From: Syntrophobotulus glycolicus DSM 8271
GTDB lineage: Bacteria > Bacillota > Desulfitobacteriia > Desulfitobacteriales > Syntrophobotulaceae
Reading direction: 5' to 3'
NCBI RefSeq assembly: GCF_000190635.1
Contig: NC_015172.1
Location: forward strand, 2,666,001-2,730,000
Length of the DNA stretch: 64,000 nt
Shown in pieces: positions 16,741 through 24,842 of this stretch. Made by a program: the position numbers and the translations under genes. Position 1 is the stretch's first letter; each line of letters begins with the position of its first letter. The notes beneath the pieces are model-generated. The model saw nothing but the letters and a program-made list of their open reading frames with translations, searched no databases and was not told where the DNA came from.

Positions 16741-17027
16741 CTAAGGCGTAGTATCACTATTTAAAGGTACCACGGCAAGTGTTTTTCCCAGCGGTCGGAG
16801 AATTTTTAGGATTGTGGTCAGGTGTGGGGATCCGTATCTCCATTTTCAAGACGAGCAATTACAGGCTGCCGAACACCGCTTAACTCTTCCAATGCCATTT
16901 GAGTAATCTGTTGCTCTTGTCTGGCCTGCAATATTTCTCCTACTATTTTTACTTTCAAAGCTATTTCGTCCTGCTCGTCTTCAGTAAGGTTAGACACCAG
17001 GTCTTTTCTTAATTCATCCCATTTCAT
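16741..17027 (-). pseudogene. HigA-type XRE antitoxin with frameshift
   Basis: From ATG 17027 the frame runs 69 residues with an HTH (TQMALEELSGVRQPVIARLENG) and stops at 16818 after GDTDPHT. Shifting one base at about 16830 restores LTTILKILRPLGKTLAVV and continues to a stop at 16741. The intact paralogue at 19360 reads ADPQLSTIFKILRPLGKTLAVV at the same place, so a single-base indel is clear. The HTH part is still made, so the truncated protein might bind DNA but lacks its C-terminus. Overlaps the toxin gene by ATGA. Confidence 0.8.
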
Positions 17028-17348
17028 AATTCTTCCTTGCTCCTTTCAAGCCAATATGCAAGATTGCGTTTTGCTTGCTCAATCTCACGGGGAGGAAGTC
17101 TTTTGCGTCTTCTTAATACAGTGACGCAGCATCATAAATATATTATCCTTCCAATAGGCGAAGAAGAATCTGTAATTCTTTGGCCGAAGCTCCCATATAT
17201 CATCCTCAATGTGCTTTACATAGGGCTTTCTGGCCCGGGTTCCATACTCAGCCAACACATCAAAGTACTCAATGATTTTCTTATGGCGAACCCGCTCTTT
17301 TTTACTGGTCACGGACTTGCTTTGCAAATCTTTTAAATACTCAATCAT
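17024..17348 (-). pseudogene. HigB/RelE-type toxin (Gp49-like) with frameshift
   Basis: The present reading frame (17085-17348) gives 87 residues with the family core KHIEDDIWELRPKNYRFFFAYWKDN and stops after KKTQKTSSP. A one-base shift at about 17095 recovers PPREIEQAKRNLAYWLERSKEEL and a stop that overlaps the antitoxin start (ATGA). The intact copy at 19679 reads KAPRQEIEQAKRNLKDFLERS. Compared with that copy the N-terminal strand (about 15 residues) is also missing. It therefore probably makes no active ribosome-dependent mRNA endonuclease. Confidence 0.8.
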
Positions 17349-17414
17349 AGGTTGTTGGCCAAATTGATTAGAATTTCAAGACCAAAAACACCGGTTGCAA
17401 GACAACGTTCGTCA

Positions 17415-17840
17415 CTATTTCTGCTCCTGAGTAGACATCTGATTTAATCCAAGATAATCCATCAGGGCTGTTTGAAACACTTTTGAATAGTTGACTCCTT
17501 GAGCCTCTGCCAGTTCCTTCAGCCACGCAGGTATTGTCAGGTTTGTTTTTACGGCCCTATTATCAAGTTCATTTCTTACAATGTCCGGAAAGACAGTAAT
17601 AGGGGACACCATATAATTGGCCGCTGTGTCAGGATCCACTTGTGGGGATTTAGATGGAGCAGGCACTTCATCTCCATCCTTTTCCATACCGTATATATGC
17701 AACCCTAAAGCATCTACAGCTTGCTTTTGTGCCTTTTCAAAATCCTCTCCAAAACTTACACACCCGGGAAGGTCTGGAAAGTAAACACTATAACCTGATT
17801 CTGTCGGTTCAAATACCGCTAAATAAGTGAGTTTACGCAT
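17415..17840 (-). CDS. hicB: HicB-family antitoxin
   Basis: 141 residues with AAAGGAG before ATG 17840. The N-terminal half is a HicB partial-RNase-H fold (LTYLAVFEPTESGYSVYFPDLPGCVSFGEDFEKA), the C-terminal part a DNA-binding segment (TNLTIPAWLKELAEAQGVNYSKVFQTAL). It should neutralise HicA and repress the operon. The frame looks intact while the toxin gene just upstream is frameshifted, so an orphan antitoxin is left. Confidence 0.85.
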   Translation of the reverse strand: MRKLTYLAVFEPTESGYSVYFPDLPGCVSFGEDFEKAQKQAVDALGLHIYGMEKDGDEVPAPSKSPQVDPDTAANYMVSPITVFPDIVRNELDNRAVKTNLTIPAWLKELAEAQGVNYSKVFQTALMDYLGLNQMSTQEQK

Positions 17841-17875
17841 AGTTAATATCTCCTTTCTATTGTTCAGGCCAGGGC

Positions 17876-18063
17876 TTATTTGAGCCCTGCCTGCTTATAT
17901 ATGTTGTTTAGAGTTCCAGGAGCAATATCTCTTTATGACTTGGGACTGTGACCTTACCTGGCTTTGTTGGATGTTTCAGTTGAATATGAGAACCTTCTGT
18001 TCTTGCTTCAACTTCTTTCCATCCATCATTATGCAAGATTCTTAATAATTCTATGACGGTCAT
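17876..18063 (-). pseudogene. hicA: HicA toxin with frameshift
   Basis: From ATG 18063 the product reads MTVIELLRILHNDGWKEVE, then GSHIQLKHPTKPGKVTVPSHKE, the HicA dsRBD-like fold with its catalytic His (GSH). It then stops early at 17908. A one-base shift near 17930 restores DIAPGTLNNIYKQAGLK and a stop at 17876, the usual HicA ending. The gene is too short for a standard search and is broken at the C-terminus. A mRNA interferase in its intact form. Confidence 0.75.
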
Positions 18064-18135
18064 CTATGCTCCCCTCCCTACAATTAATATTATACGCCTA
18101 AATTATACGCATGTAAAGTACTTCGGCTGGCTCCT

Positions 18136-18294
18136 AAAATTCACGCGCGGGATACGACGAATATATCGCCAATGTCCAACCGCTCACAAAAGGTAAAGGG
18201 GCCCCGATATACATATTCTCGGGCGGGTACAGCCTAATTGATGAATATGAAATCATTCCTACGAGACGCAGCACCGGACACGGTACCCTCCTAT
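18136..18294 (+). pseudogene. Unrecognised coding fragment before integrase
   Basis: A reading frame without start codon reads GYDEYIANVQPLTKGKGAPIY then IFSGGYSLIDEYEIIP before a stop. It looks protein-like but I cannot place it; it probably is debris joined to the broken 5' end of the integrase gene. Confidence 0.2.
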
Positions 18295-19137
18295 AGAGAT
18301 TCTCCGGACCGAAAAACCCATAATAAGTGGTTATCGGCACTGATAATCCCGTTATCGGAGGGCTTCCGGGCCATATTAAACTTCGCTGTGGAATACTACG
18401 ACCTTCCCAAGAACCCCTGTAACCGGGTGAAGTCCATCGGTAAGAAACGGGCCGATGAAATGAAGTTTTGGACATTAGATCAGTTCAACGAGGTCATCGA
18501 GTGCGAAGAGCATCCGGGGTATCATGCCGCCTTTATGACGCTCTACTGGACCGGCATCCGGGAGGGTGAATGCCTTGCTTTAAGCCCCAAAAAGGTACTT
18601 GATTCTATCCAATCCTTTGACATCACTGAAACATTCAAGCGCAAAGACGGCGAAGACATCTTCGATGATCCCAAGACCGAAAATAGCGTCCGGGTAGTCT
18701 CAATGCCGGACTTCCTATACCAGGAGCTGAAGTATTATATGCAAGCTCTCTATGGCCTGAAAAAGGATGACCGGATTTTCTTCTTCACGAAAACGGCATT
18801 AAATAAAGAGCTGGATCGTCTGGCGGAGAAAGCCGGTATCGAACGTATCCGGGTACATGACTTAAGACACTCCCCTGTTGCCTTGCTGATCGAGCTCGGG
18901 TACCGGACCCATGCCATCGCCAAACGGATCGGCGATACCCCGGAAGAGGTAGACCGTACCTATGCTCATCTTTATCCAAACAAGGGCCAGGACATCGCCC
19001 GGGAACTCAGTAGACATCAAAACGGTATTGTCCGGGACGCTGCACCCCTGGATGACGACGGCGAGGTGTATAACGAGAAAGAGGTCGCCGAAAGTTTGGA
19101 AGCTGAGCATGTTTTTCATGATTTAAAGGTAGTTTAA
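18238..19137 (+). CDS. Tyrosine recombinase (integrase), N-terminus replaced
   Basis: 299 residues. From about residue 45 the sequence is a phage-type integrase: end of the core-binding domain (AILNFAVEYYDLPKNPC), the first catalytic Arg in LYWTGIREGECLAL, HDLRHS (His-x-x-Arg box) and the tyrosine region VDRTYAHLYP. The first 45 residues are unrelated; homology with the second copy at 21662 starts abruptly at 18370, so the AP2-like DNA-binding and SAM-like N-terminal part is lost. Position: immediately before a copy of the guaA 3' end, as expected for an integrase next to its att site. Activity is doubtful. Confidence 0.8.
   Translation: MMNMKSFLRDAAPDTVPSYRDSPDRKTHNKWLSALIIPLSEGFRAILNFAVEYYDLPKNPCNRVKSIGKKRADEMKFWTLDQFNEVIECEEHPGYHAAFMTLYWTGIREGECLALSPKKVLDSIQSFDITETFKRKDGEDIFDDPKTENSVRVVSMPDFLYQELKYYMQALYGLKKDDRIFFFTKTALNKELDRLAEKAGIERIRVHDLRHSPVALLIELGYRTHAIAKRIGDTPEEVDRTYAHLYPNKGQDIARELSRHQNGIVRDAAPLDDDGEVYNEKEVAESLEAEHVFHDLKVV
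18370..18704 (+). repeat. 335-bp direct repeat, copy 1 (integrase core)
   Basis: Nearly identical to 22082-22416 (a handful of substitutions, for example CGGGTGAAG versus CGGGTAAAG). Both boundaries are abrupt: the flanks on the left are unrelated, and on the right copy 1 goes on as integrase while copy 2 has a deletion. Confidence 0.85.
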
Positions 19138-19157
19138 GATATTAGTGCCAAATTAAT

Positions 19158-19235
19158 GCCACGAGACAAAAAACAAAGCCGGAAATCCAGTGTTCATGCT
19201 GGTTTCCGGCTTTATCGTGCTTACTCCCATTCAAT
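19158..19235. repeat. Internal attachment-site repeat carrying guaA 3' end and terminator
   Basis: This 78-bp stretch aligns without gaps to 22478-22555. It contains a terminator hairpin (AGCCGGA ... TCCGGCT, 19177-19211) and, on the minus strand, codons for I-I-E-W-E-stop, a guaA C-terminus differing slightly from the resident T-I-E-W-E-stop. It therefore marks an att site left by integration of the inner element. Confidence 0.75.
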
Positions 19236-19359
19236 AATAGAAAGGTGTTTTCCTTTAGTTTCTAATGTTTTTCAGCCTTTTTCATCCCTGTAACACCCTT
19301 ATTTTCTACCTATTATTTTTATTCTATGAAATTTTCAGTATCATAATAGTATCACTCAA

Positions 19360-19677
19360 TTACCTTACTTCTTGTGCTCCGGTGGGAGTTGATACTGCTG
19401 GAGGAACATCTACCACTGCCAGAGTTTTCCCAAGTGGACGCAGAATTTTGAAAATAGTTGAAAGCTGCGGATCCGCTTTGTTATTTTCAATCCGCGCGAT
19501 ATGAGTCTGATTGATTCCACAGAGTGCATCAAGCTCGGCTTGGGTCATTCCCTTTTCTTTTCGGGCAGACAGAATCTCACCCACAAGCTTCACTTGGAAG
19601 TCAATTTCATCCTTTTCATCTTGCGACAAGGAGGTCAAACCGTTTTTTACATCATCCCAATTTCTACCGATAGCCAT
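19360..19677 (-). CDS. higA: HigA-type XRE antitoxin
   Basis: 105 residues, intact. HTH region KGMTQAELDALCGINQTHIARIENN is in the middle, followed by ADPQLSTIFKILRPLGKTLAVV, the usual C-terminal strand of this antitoxin group. It follows the toxin gene by two bases, the toxin-first order typical of higBA. It should bind HigB and repress the promoter at 20062-20091. Confidence 0.9.
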   Translation of the reverse strand: MAIGRNWDDVKNGLTSLSQDEKDEIDFQVKLVGEILSARKEKGMTQAELDALCGINQTHIARIENNKADPQLSTIFKILRPLGKTLAVVDVPPAVSTPTGAQEVR

Positions 19678-19678
19678 A

Positions 19679-20038
19679 TCACCTGCTCCTTTCCAAAAAA
19701 TCTTTCAGATTTCGTTTTGCTTGCTCAATCTCTTGCCGCGGCGCTTTTTGGGTTTTCTTTATGTAATGGTGAAGGATAACAAATGTATCCTCTTTCCAGT
19801 ATGCATAAAAAAACCGATCATTGGTAGGCCGCAGCTCCCAAATATCATCTTCAATGTGCTTTGATGCCGGCAGACCAGCCCGAGAACCATACATTTTCAG
19901 CAACTCAAAATATTGGTATATTTTTTTGAGCCGAATACGACTGTCTTTGCTCGTTAGGGCCTTCAAATCCAAATCATCAATATATTCAGTAACCGGCGAT
20001 TTGCCGCTTTTGTCCTCGTAAATTATTACGATGAACAT
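19679..20038 (-). CDS. higB: HigB/RelE-family toxin (phage-derived Gp49-like)
   Basis: 119 residues. Family pattern: N-terminal MFIVIIYEDKSGKSPVTEYI, KHIEDDIWELRPTNDRFFYAYWKED, then HHYIKKTQKAPRQEIEQAKRNL with the basic C-terminal helix. Predicted ribosome-dependent mRNA endonuclease, neutralised by the HigA protein encoded next. The frame is complete, in contrast to the decayed paralogue at 17024. Confidence 0.9.
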   Translation of the reverse strand: MFIVIIYEDKSGKSPVTEYIDDLDLKALTSKDSRIRLKKIYQYFELLKMYGSRAGLPASKHIEDDIWELRPTNDRFFYAYWKEDTFVILHHYIKKTQKAPRQEIEQAKRNLKDFLERSR

Positions 20039-20061
20039 CCTTAGTGTTCCCCACCTTCTAC

Positions 20062-20116
20062 ACTATATAACTAATTCGTTCTTTTTGTCAATGATTGGAA
20101 CCAATTAGTTCTTTTT
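20062..20116 (-). promoter_or_regulatory. Promoter and repeated operator for higBA
   Basis: On the minus strand TTGACA (20091-20086) and TATAGT (20067-20062) are 18 bp apart. The 14-mer AATT[C/A]GTTCTTTTT occurs at 20073 and 20103, 30 bp apart, overlapping the promoter; this fits autoregulation by HigA or by the neighbouring HTH protein. Confidence 0.55.
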
Positions 20117-20308
20117 TATTTCTACGACATCTTCAATGTTGCAATCGAGAGCAATGCATATCTTTTCTAATACCGCCAGTGCCACATATTCGTTCTTGCT
20201 GAGCTTTGCAAGGGTAGCGGTAGAAAATCCTGCGGCTTTCGCCAATTCCAGCTTGTTCATTTTTTTATCAATGAGCTTCTTCCATAGCGGATCATACGAT
20301 AAAGCCAT
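20105..20308 (-). CDS. Small Cro/C1-type HTH regulator
   Basis: 67 residues, essentially one HTH domain (KKMNKLELAKAAGFSTATLAKLSKN, then LEKICIALDCNIEDVVEI). This is the short Cro/C1 type found in mobile elements. It lies upstream of higBA on the same strand and divergent from the rightward operon at 20.4 kb, so it may control the element's own genes. Confidence 0.85.
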   Translation of the reverse strand: MALSYDPLWKKLIDKKMNKLELAKAAGFSTATLAKLSKNEYVALAVLEKICIALDCNIEDVVEIKKN

Positions 20309-20385
20309 ATAATCACCTCCACGCTTATCCTACCACATATGTTTTACTATATCAAAATATTTTTTTATATTCTCTCAAAAAAGTA

Positions 20386-20414
20386 TTGACATCCCTTGCT
20401 TGATGCTGTAATAT
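20386..20414 (+). promoter_or_regulatory. Strong sigma-A type promoter
   Basis: TTGACA (20386-20391) and TAATAT (20409-20414) are separated by exactly 17 bp, facing the lipoprotein operon. The start of the HTH gene is about 80 bp away on the other strand. Confidence 0.7.
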
Positions 20415-20528
20415 GAAACATAATATAAAGCAAAAGAATATTTTAATAAAACAAAATATACCGTAGGGAACACAAAATGTCAACGAAGCAGCAAGAGCGA
20501 GCAGCTTCTCCAGCGCCTCGACCGTGAG

Positions 20529-20699
20529 CAGGAGTGGAAACCTTACGAAAGCGACCGTAATGTAAAGCAGGCCGATTATGAAAGATTAACGGATAATGAC
20601 ATTGAGCCCAATCTATTTGATGAATACCTTACATTAAGCCAATTAGCCTCAGCTCTGGAAGTATCCGAACAATTACTGGAATATAAAATAAAATACTGA
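20529..20699 (+). pseudogene. Coding fragment without start
   Basis: Between the promoter at 20386 and the lipoprotein gene, one frame reads LDREQEWKPYESDRNVKQADY and then ERLTDNDIEPNLFDEYLTL before the stop at 20699. It looks like real protein sequence but no start codon in frame is visible. A short ORF from ATG 20478 ends after 16 codons in another frame. Probably a frameshifted small gene. No family recognised. Confidence 0.3.
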
Positions 20700-20713
20700 C
20701 CGGGAGAATAACG

Positions 20714-21091
20714 ATGAAATCAAGATTGTTAATAGCCTTGGTTGTTTTAATTTTCACTTTCATGGCCTTGAGCGGCTGCTCAAAAGAGAATCCACCGGCG
20801 GCTGATCCGGGAGTTACCCAGCCGGAGGCAAACTACAGTATCAAATATGAAGTTATAAACGACCAGGACTACGGCACGGACCTGAAAAATCATTCGTTCC
20901 GGGTCGTCGTGGCCGCCGATGCATCCGATGACCAGCTGCTTTGGTTGTTCAATAAGCTGGACAATAAGAAATATACGGACGTCACGGTCTGGTTTTTCTC
21001 AGATAAAAAGCTGGTCGACAACGGCGATCCTTATGATGTCGCTATCGCTAAAAGAATCGGCCGGGCCGGAGAACCGAAGATAACGAAATGA
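20714..21091 (+). CDS. Small lipoprotein of unknown function
   Basis: 125 residues with a lipoprotein signal: MKSRLLIALVVLIFTFMAL then the lipobox LSGC. The mature part is Pro-rich at first and then a small alpha/beta domain (YSIKYEVINDQDYG ... FRVVVAADASDDQLLWLFNK ... DVTVWFFSDKKLV) resembling small secreted stress or inhibitor proteins of mobile elements, without a clear family. The stop overlaps the next start (ATGA), so the genes are translationally coupled. Confidence 0.75.
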   Translation: MKSRLLIALVVLIFTFMALSGCSKENPPAADPGVTQPEANYSIKYEVINDQDYGTDLKNHSFRVVVAADASDDQLLWLFNKLDNKKYTDVTVWFFSDKKLVDNGDPYDVAIAKRIGRAGEPKITK

Positions 21092-21681
21092 CAGGGCACC
21101 TCGTAACACACATCTGGCAATACAAGTATCCATTTCTCGTGTTAAGGCTCCTGCTTTCCTATCCCCTGTGCAACTGGACGGCCGAATATTATCTCCGAAG
21201 CCGCGAATATGAGACGGGCCTGGAGTTTATCAGGTTTGCCCGCAAGATTCTGGACGCTAATGTCGGTCGGATCCCGGCGCTGGAATTGGAAATCTATGAC
21301 CGTAAGCTTATAACCATGAACCTGGTCCTACTGGACTACCTAAACCGCTGGAATTCTTATATTGAATACTTTGACTCTACGCTCGCCTCGAAACCCTACG
21401 TCATTCAATATAAGAAGGAAAAACAGCCGGCCGTAAACGATAAATATATGATCGGCGAGGATAGCCGATTCGTCCAGGTTCATTTTCTTTACCCAATGGA
21501 TCAGAGATACGACATCACCTGCAGGAAGCTCTCCCGGCAGAGTGCCGGCAAAAATGTTGAACATCTGAAAAGACACAGCCGGTCTATGCTGCAGTGGGAA
21601 GACCTCGATCGACGCTACGCTCAAATTATTGATAGACTGAACTGGCTGCTGAAGGGAGAATATGCCTTTGCCGGCATATAA
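21088..21681 (+). CDS. Hypothetical protein of guaA-island operon
   Basis: 197 residues starting at ATG 21088 in the lipoprotein stop codon. The N-terminal 35 residues are hydrophobic and aromatic (YPFLVLRLLLSYPLCNW). The rest is a basic, Tyr/Arg-rich helical protein. Its end overlaps the start of the broken integrase gene by 20 bp. No motif recognised. It is translationally coupled on both sides, so it belongs to the element rather than to the chromosome. Confidence 0.6.
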   Translation: MTGHLVTHIWQYKYPFLVLRLLLSYPLCNWTAEYYLRSREYETGLEFIRFARKILDANVGRIPALELEIYDRKLITMNLVLLDYLNRWNSYIEYFDSTLASKPYVIQYKKEKQPAVNDKYMIGEDSRFVQVHFLYPMDQRYDITCRKLSRQSAGKNVEHLKRHSRSMLQWEDLDRRYAQIIDRLNWLLKGEYAFAGI

Positions 21682-22457
21682 AGACGAAACGCGCAAAACC
21701 TGGTATGTCAAATTTTATTATCCAAACTGGAAGGGTGAGTACAAGCAGAAGAAAAAGAGAGGCTTTAAATTAGAAAGAGATGCTAAGGAGTTTGAAAGGC
21801 AATTTTTGCTTAAAGTCAGCGGCAGTCTGAACATGGCCTTTCAGTCCCTGGTCGAACTTTATTATGAAGACTTCGAGCACCGGGTCAGGGGCTCCACCCA
21901 GGACACCAAAAAAGTATGATCGACACGCACGTCCTGCCGACCTTTTAAAGCAAAGATTATCTCTGAGATTTCAAACGCTGATATTCGGCGCTGGCAAAAC
22001 CTCATGCTAAAAAAGAAAAATCCCCGGAATGGGAATCCATATAAGCCTACCTACCTACGGTCTATCAACAGCCAGCTGAGTGCCATATTAAACTTCGCTG
22101 TGGAATACTACGACCTTCCCAAGAACCCCTGTAATCGGGTAAAGTCCATCGGTAAGAAACGGGCCGATGAAATGAAGTTTTGGACGTTGGATCAGTTCAA
22201 CGAGGTCATCGAGTGCGAAGAGCATCCGGGGTATCATGCCGCCTTTATGACGCTCTACTGGACCGGCATCCGGGAGGGTGAATGCCTTGCTTTAAGCCCC
22301 AAAAAGGTACTTGATTCTATCCAATCCTTTGACATCACTGAAACATTCAAGCGCAAAGACGGCGAAGACATCTTCGATGATCCCAAGACCGAAAATAGCG
22401 TCCGGGTAGTCTCAATTGGAGGCCGAGCGTATTTTTCATGATTTAAAGGTCGTTTAA
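21662..22457 (+). pseudogene. Tyrosine recombinase, broken second copy
   Basis: Starts at ATG 21662 with the N-terminal Arm-binding domain (MPLPAYKDETRKTWYVKFYY ... QKKKRGFKLERDAKEF). A frameshift or stop occurs at 21919, the frame resumes with ISNADIRRWQNLMLKKKNPR, and it then matches the other integrase from 22082 to 22416. At that point about 390 bp encoding the His-x-x-Arg box and catalytic Tyr are deleted, leaving only the last codons (FHDLKVV) in another frame. It cannot be active. Confidence 0.85.
22082..22416 (+). repeat. 335-bp direct repeat, copy 2 (integrase core)
   Basis: Second copy of 18370-18704, 3,712 bp apart, in the same orientation. Recombination between the two would delete the inner element. 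Confidence 0.85.
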
Positions 22458-22477
22458 ATTTATAGAGCCAAAGTAGA

Positions 22478-22555
22478 GCCACGAGACAAAAAACAAAGCC
22501 GGAAATCCAGTATTCATGCTGGTCTCCGGCTTTTTTCTTCTTATTCCCACTCAAT
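22478..22555. repeat. Attachment-site repeat at the resident guaA 3' end
   Basis: Pairs with 19158-19235. It includes the guaA terminator hairpin (22497-22531, with TTTGTTTTTTG after it on the guaA strand) and the last codons of guaA. On the plus strand it also terminates the integrase transcript with a T6 run. Confidence 0.75.
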
Positions 22556-24079
22556 CGTCCCGGGAGGCTTACTGGTAATGTCATAAACAACCCTGTTGAT
22601 TCCCGGAATCTCGTTCACAATCCGGTTGGAGATGACCTCCAGGAGCTCATACGGGAGTTTCGCCCAATCTGCAGTCATGGCATCATCACTGGTTACCGCC
22701 CTGAGAATGACGGGATAACCGTAAGTCCGGCCGTCCCCCATGACCCCTACACTGCGGATGCTGGGCAGAACCGCGAAGTACTGCCAAATATCCCGATGCA
22801 GGTTGGCTTTTCTGATTTCTTCCCTGACGACGGCATCTGCTTCCCGCAAAAGGTCGAGTTTTTCCCGGGTGATCTCTCCTATGATTCTGATGGCAAGACC
22901 CGGTCCCGGGAACGGCTGGCGCCAGACGATTTCTTCAGGCAGGCCGAGCTCAATCCCCACTTTGCGGACTTCATCTTTAAACAGCATCCGCAAAGGCTCG
23001 ATCAGTTCGAACTTCATGTCCTCTGGAAGTCCGCCGACATTATGATGAGTTTTAATCGTTTCAGCTGTTTCTGTCCCGCTTTCAACAATATCCGGATACA
23101 ATGTTCCCTGCACGAGGAAATCAACCTGGCCAAGCTTGCGGGCCTCATCTTCAAAGAGCCTGATAAATTCGTTGCCGATAAGCTTTCTTTTTTCCTCAGG
23201 CTCGGATACTCCGCTTACCTTAGCCATAAAACGTTCATCGGCTTCGACGAAGTCAAGGTTTAAATGAAATTGTTCGGTAAAAGTCTTTTTTACCTGCACG
23301 GATTCATCTTTCCGCATAAACCCGTGATCAACATAAATGCAGGTCAACTGGTCCCCGATGGCCTTATGGACAAGTACTGCCGCTACCGAAGAATCCACAC
23401 CGCCGCTCAAGGCGCAAAGAACCTTTTTTCCTCCTACTCTTTGCCGGATTTCACTGATTTGAGTTTGGATAAAAGATTCCATTGTCCAATTACCCCTGCA
23501 CCCGCAAATACGATAAAGAAAATTCTCCAGCATAGCCTGTCCGTCCGGAGTATGCTTTACTTCAGGATGATACTGCACGGCGTAGAGTTTCTTTTCTTTG
23601 TTGAACATGGCTGCCACTGGTGTATTTCCAGTATGGGCGGCCCTTTCAAACCCTTCGGGGATGACCTTTACCGCATCTCCATGACTCATCAGACATTGAC
23701 GTTTTCCGATCAGCCCTTCCCATATCCCTTCATTGACATCAATCGTCACCTCGGTCATTCCATATTCATGGGCTTGAGGCCTTTCTACTTCCCCCCCAAA
23801 CTGAATGGTCATCAGCTGCATGCCGTAACAGATTCCAAGAATCGGTATCCCCAGTTCATATATTTCCTTATCGATCCTCGGAGCATTTTCCTGGTTGACA
23901 CTTGCCCCACCACCTGAAAAGATGATCCCTTTAGGGTTCATCTCTTTAATCTTTTCGATCGGGGTTTTATAGGAGATCATTTCCGAGTATACATTGGCTT
24001 CCCTCACTCTGCGCGCAATAAGCTGGTTATACTGCCCGCCAAAATCGAGCACCAAGACTAGTTCCCTTTCCATATTCAA
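22541..24079 (-). CDS. guaA: GMP synthase (glutamine-hydrolysing)
   Basis: 512 residues: class I glutamine amidotransferase domain (residues 1-190, catalytic Cys in GICYGMQLM, His/Glu in VQYHPEV), ATP pyrophosphatase domain with the P-loop [14 protein letters not shown], and the C-terminal dimerisation domain ending in PPGTIEWE. It converts XMP to GMP in the cytoplasm. Complete length. Its last codons serve as the attachment site for the integrative elements to the left, which keep the reading frame. Encoded downstream of hpt. Confidence 0.97.
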   Translation of the reverse strand: MNMERELVLVLDFGGQYNQLIARRVREANVYSEMISYKTPIEKIKEMNPKGIIFSGGGASVNQENAPRIDKEIYELGIPILGICYGMQLMTIQFGGEVERPQAHEYGMTEVTIDVNEGIWEGLIGKRQCLMSHGDAVKVIPEGFERAAHTGNTPVAAMFNKEKKLYAVQYHPEVKHTPDGQAMLENFLYRICGCRGNWTMESFIQTQISEIRQRVGGKKVLCALSGGVDSSVAAVLVHKAIGDQLTCIYVDHGFMRKDESVQVKKTFTEQFHLNLDFVEADERFMAKVSGVSEPEEKRKLIGNEFIRLFEDEARKLGQVDFLVQGTLYPDIVESGTETAETIKTHHNVGGLPEDMKFELIEPLRMLFKDEVRKVGIELGLPEEIVWRQPFPGPGLAIRIIGEITREKLDLLREADAVVREEIRKANLHRDIWQYFAVLPSIRSVGVMGDGRTYGYPVILRAVTSDDAMTADWAKLPYELLEVISNRIVNEIPGINRVVYDITSKPPGTIEWE

Positions 24080-24143
24080 TCACCTTTCTCTGATCAGATC
24101 GATTTACAGTATTTCGGGCATTTTATCGTTATTCAACATCCGC

Positions 24144-24689
24144 CTAATCCTGCTCAGTATATACCTCCGGCTTAAGTGCCCCTATGTAAGGAAGGTTCCG
24201 ATAAGCTTCATTGTAATCCAGTCCATAGCCAACCACAAATTCGTCGGGAATGACGAAGCAATTGTAATTGGGATATACTTCTGTTCTCCTGCGCCCCGGC
24301 TTGTCCAGCAAGGCAGCGATCTTCATGCTCAAAGGCTTTCTCCTGCCCAGATTTTCCTGAAGGTATTTTAGTGTCAATCCGGTATCTACAATGTCCTCAA
24401 CAATAATAATATGCCTGTCTTCAATACTGGAATCGAGATCTTTCAGAATCCTGACCTCACCTGAGGACTTGGCTGAGGCCCCATAACTTGATACTGCCAT
24501 AAAATCATATCTTAAAGGAAGCTTTATCTCCCTGATTAAATCCGCCAGAAAGGGAACAGCTCCCTTTAATATTCCAATCACCAATAAATCTTTACCTTGA
24601 TACTCCTCTGTAATCTGCGCTCCTAACTGAGCAACCCGTTTTTTTATTTGATCTTCGGAAAGTAAAATCCGGTCCAGATATTCCTCCAT
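24144..24689 (-). CDS. hpt: Hypoxanthine phosphoribosyltransferase
   Basis: 181 residues. The PRPP-binding motif is IIIVEDIVDTGLTLKYL; the base-binding end VVGYGLDYNEAYRNLPYIGAL is the standard one for this family. It salvages hypoxanthine and guanine to IMP/GMP. Located 65 bp upstream of guaA on the same strand, so purine salvage and GMP synthesis are grouped. Confidence 0.95.
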   Translation of the reverse strand: MEEYLDRILLSEDQIKKRVAQLGAQITEEYQGKDLLVIGILKGAVPFLADLIREIKLPLRYDFMAVSSYGASAKSSGEVRILKDLDSSIEDRHIIIVEDIVDTGLTLKYLQENLGRRKPLSMKIAALLDKPGRRRTEVYPNYNCFVIPDEFVVGYGLDYNEAYRNLPYIGALKPEVYTEQD

Positions 24690-24842
24690 TTTTTCAGCTC
24701 CCTAATAAAGAATCTATCACGCATTATAGCATAAATACCCACATTTGAGTATGGATAAGATTCTTTGCCGCAATGATCTCCTTTCGTGATCTAAGCCTCC
24801 TGATCTAAGTAAGATAAGATGTAAGCTCATGTCTTATCTCTT

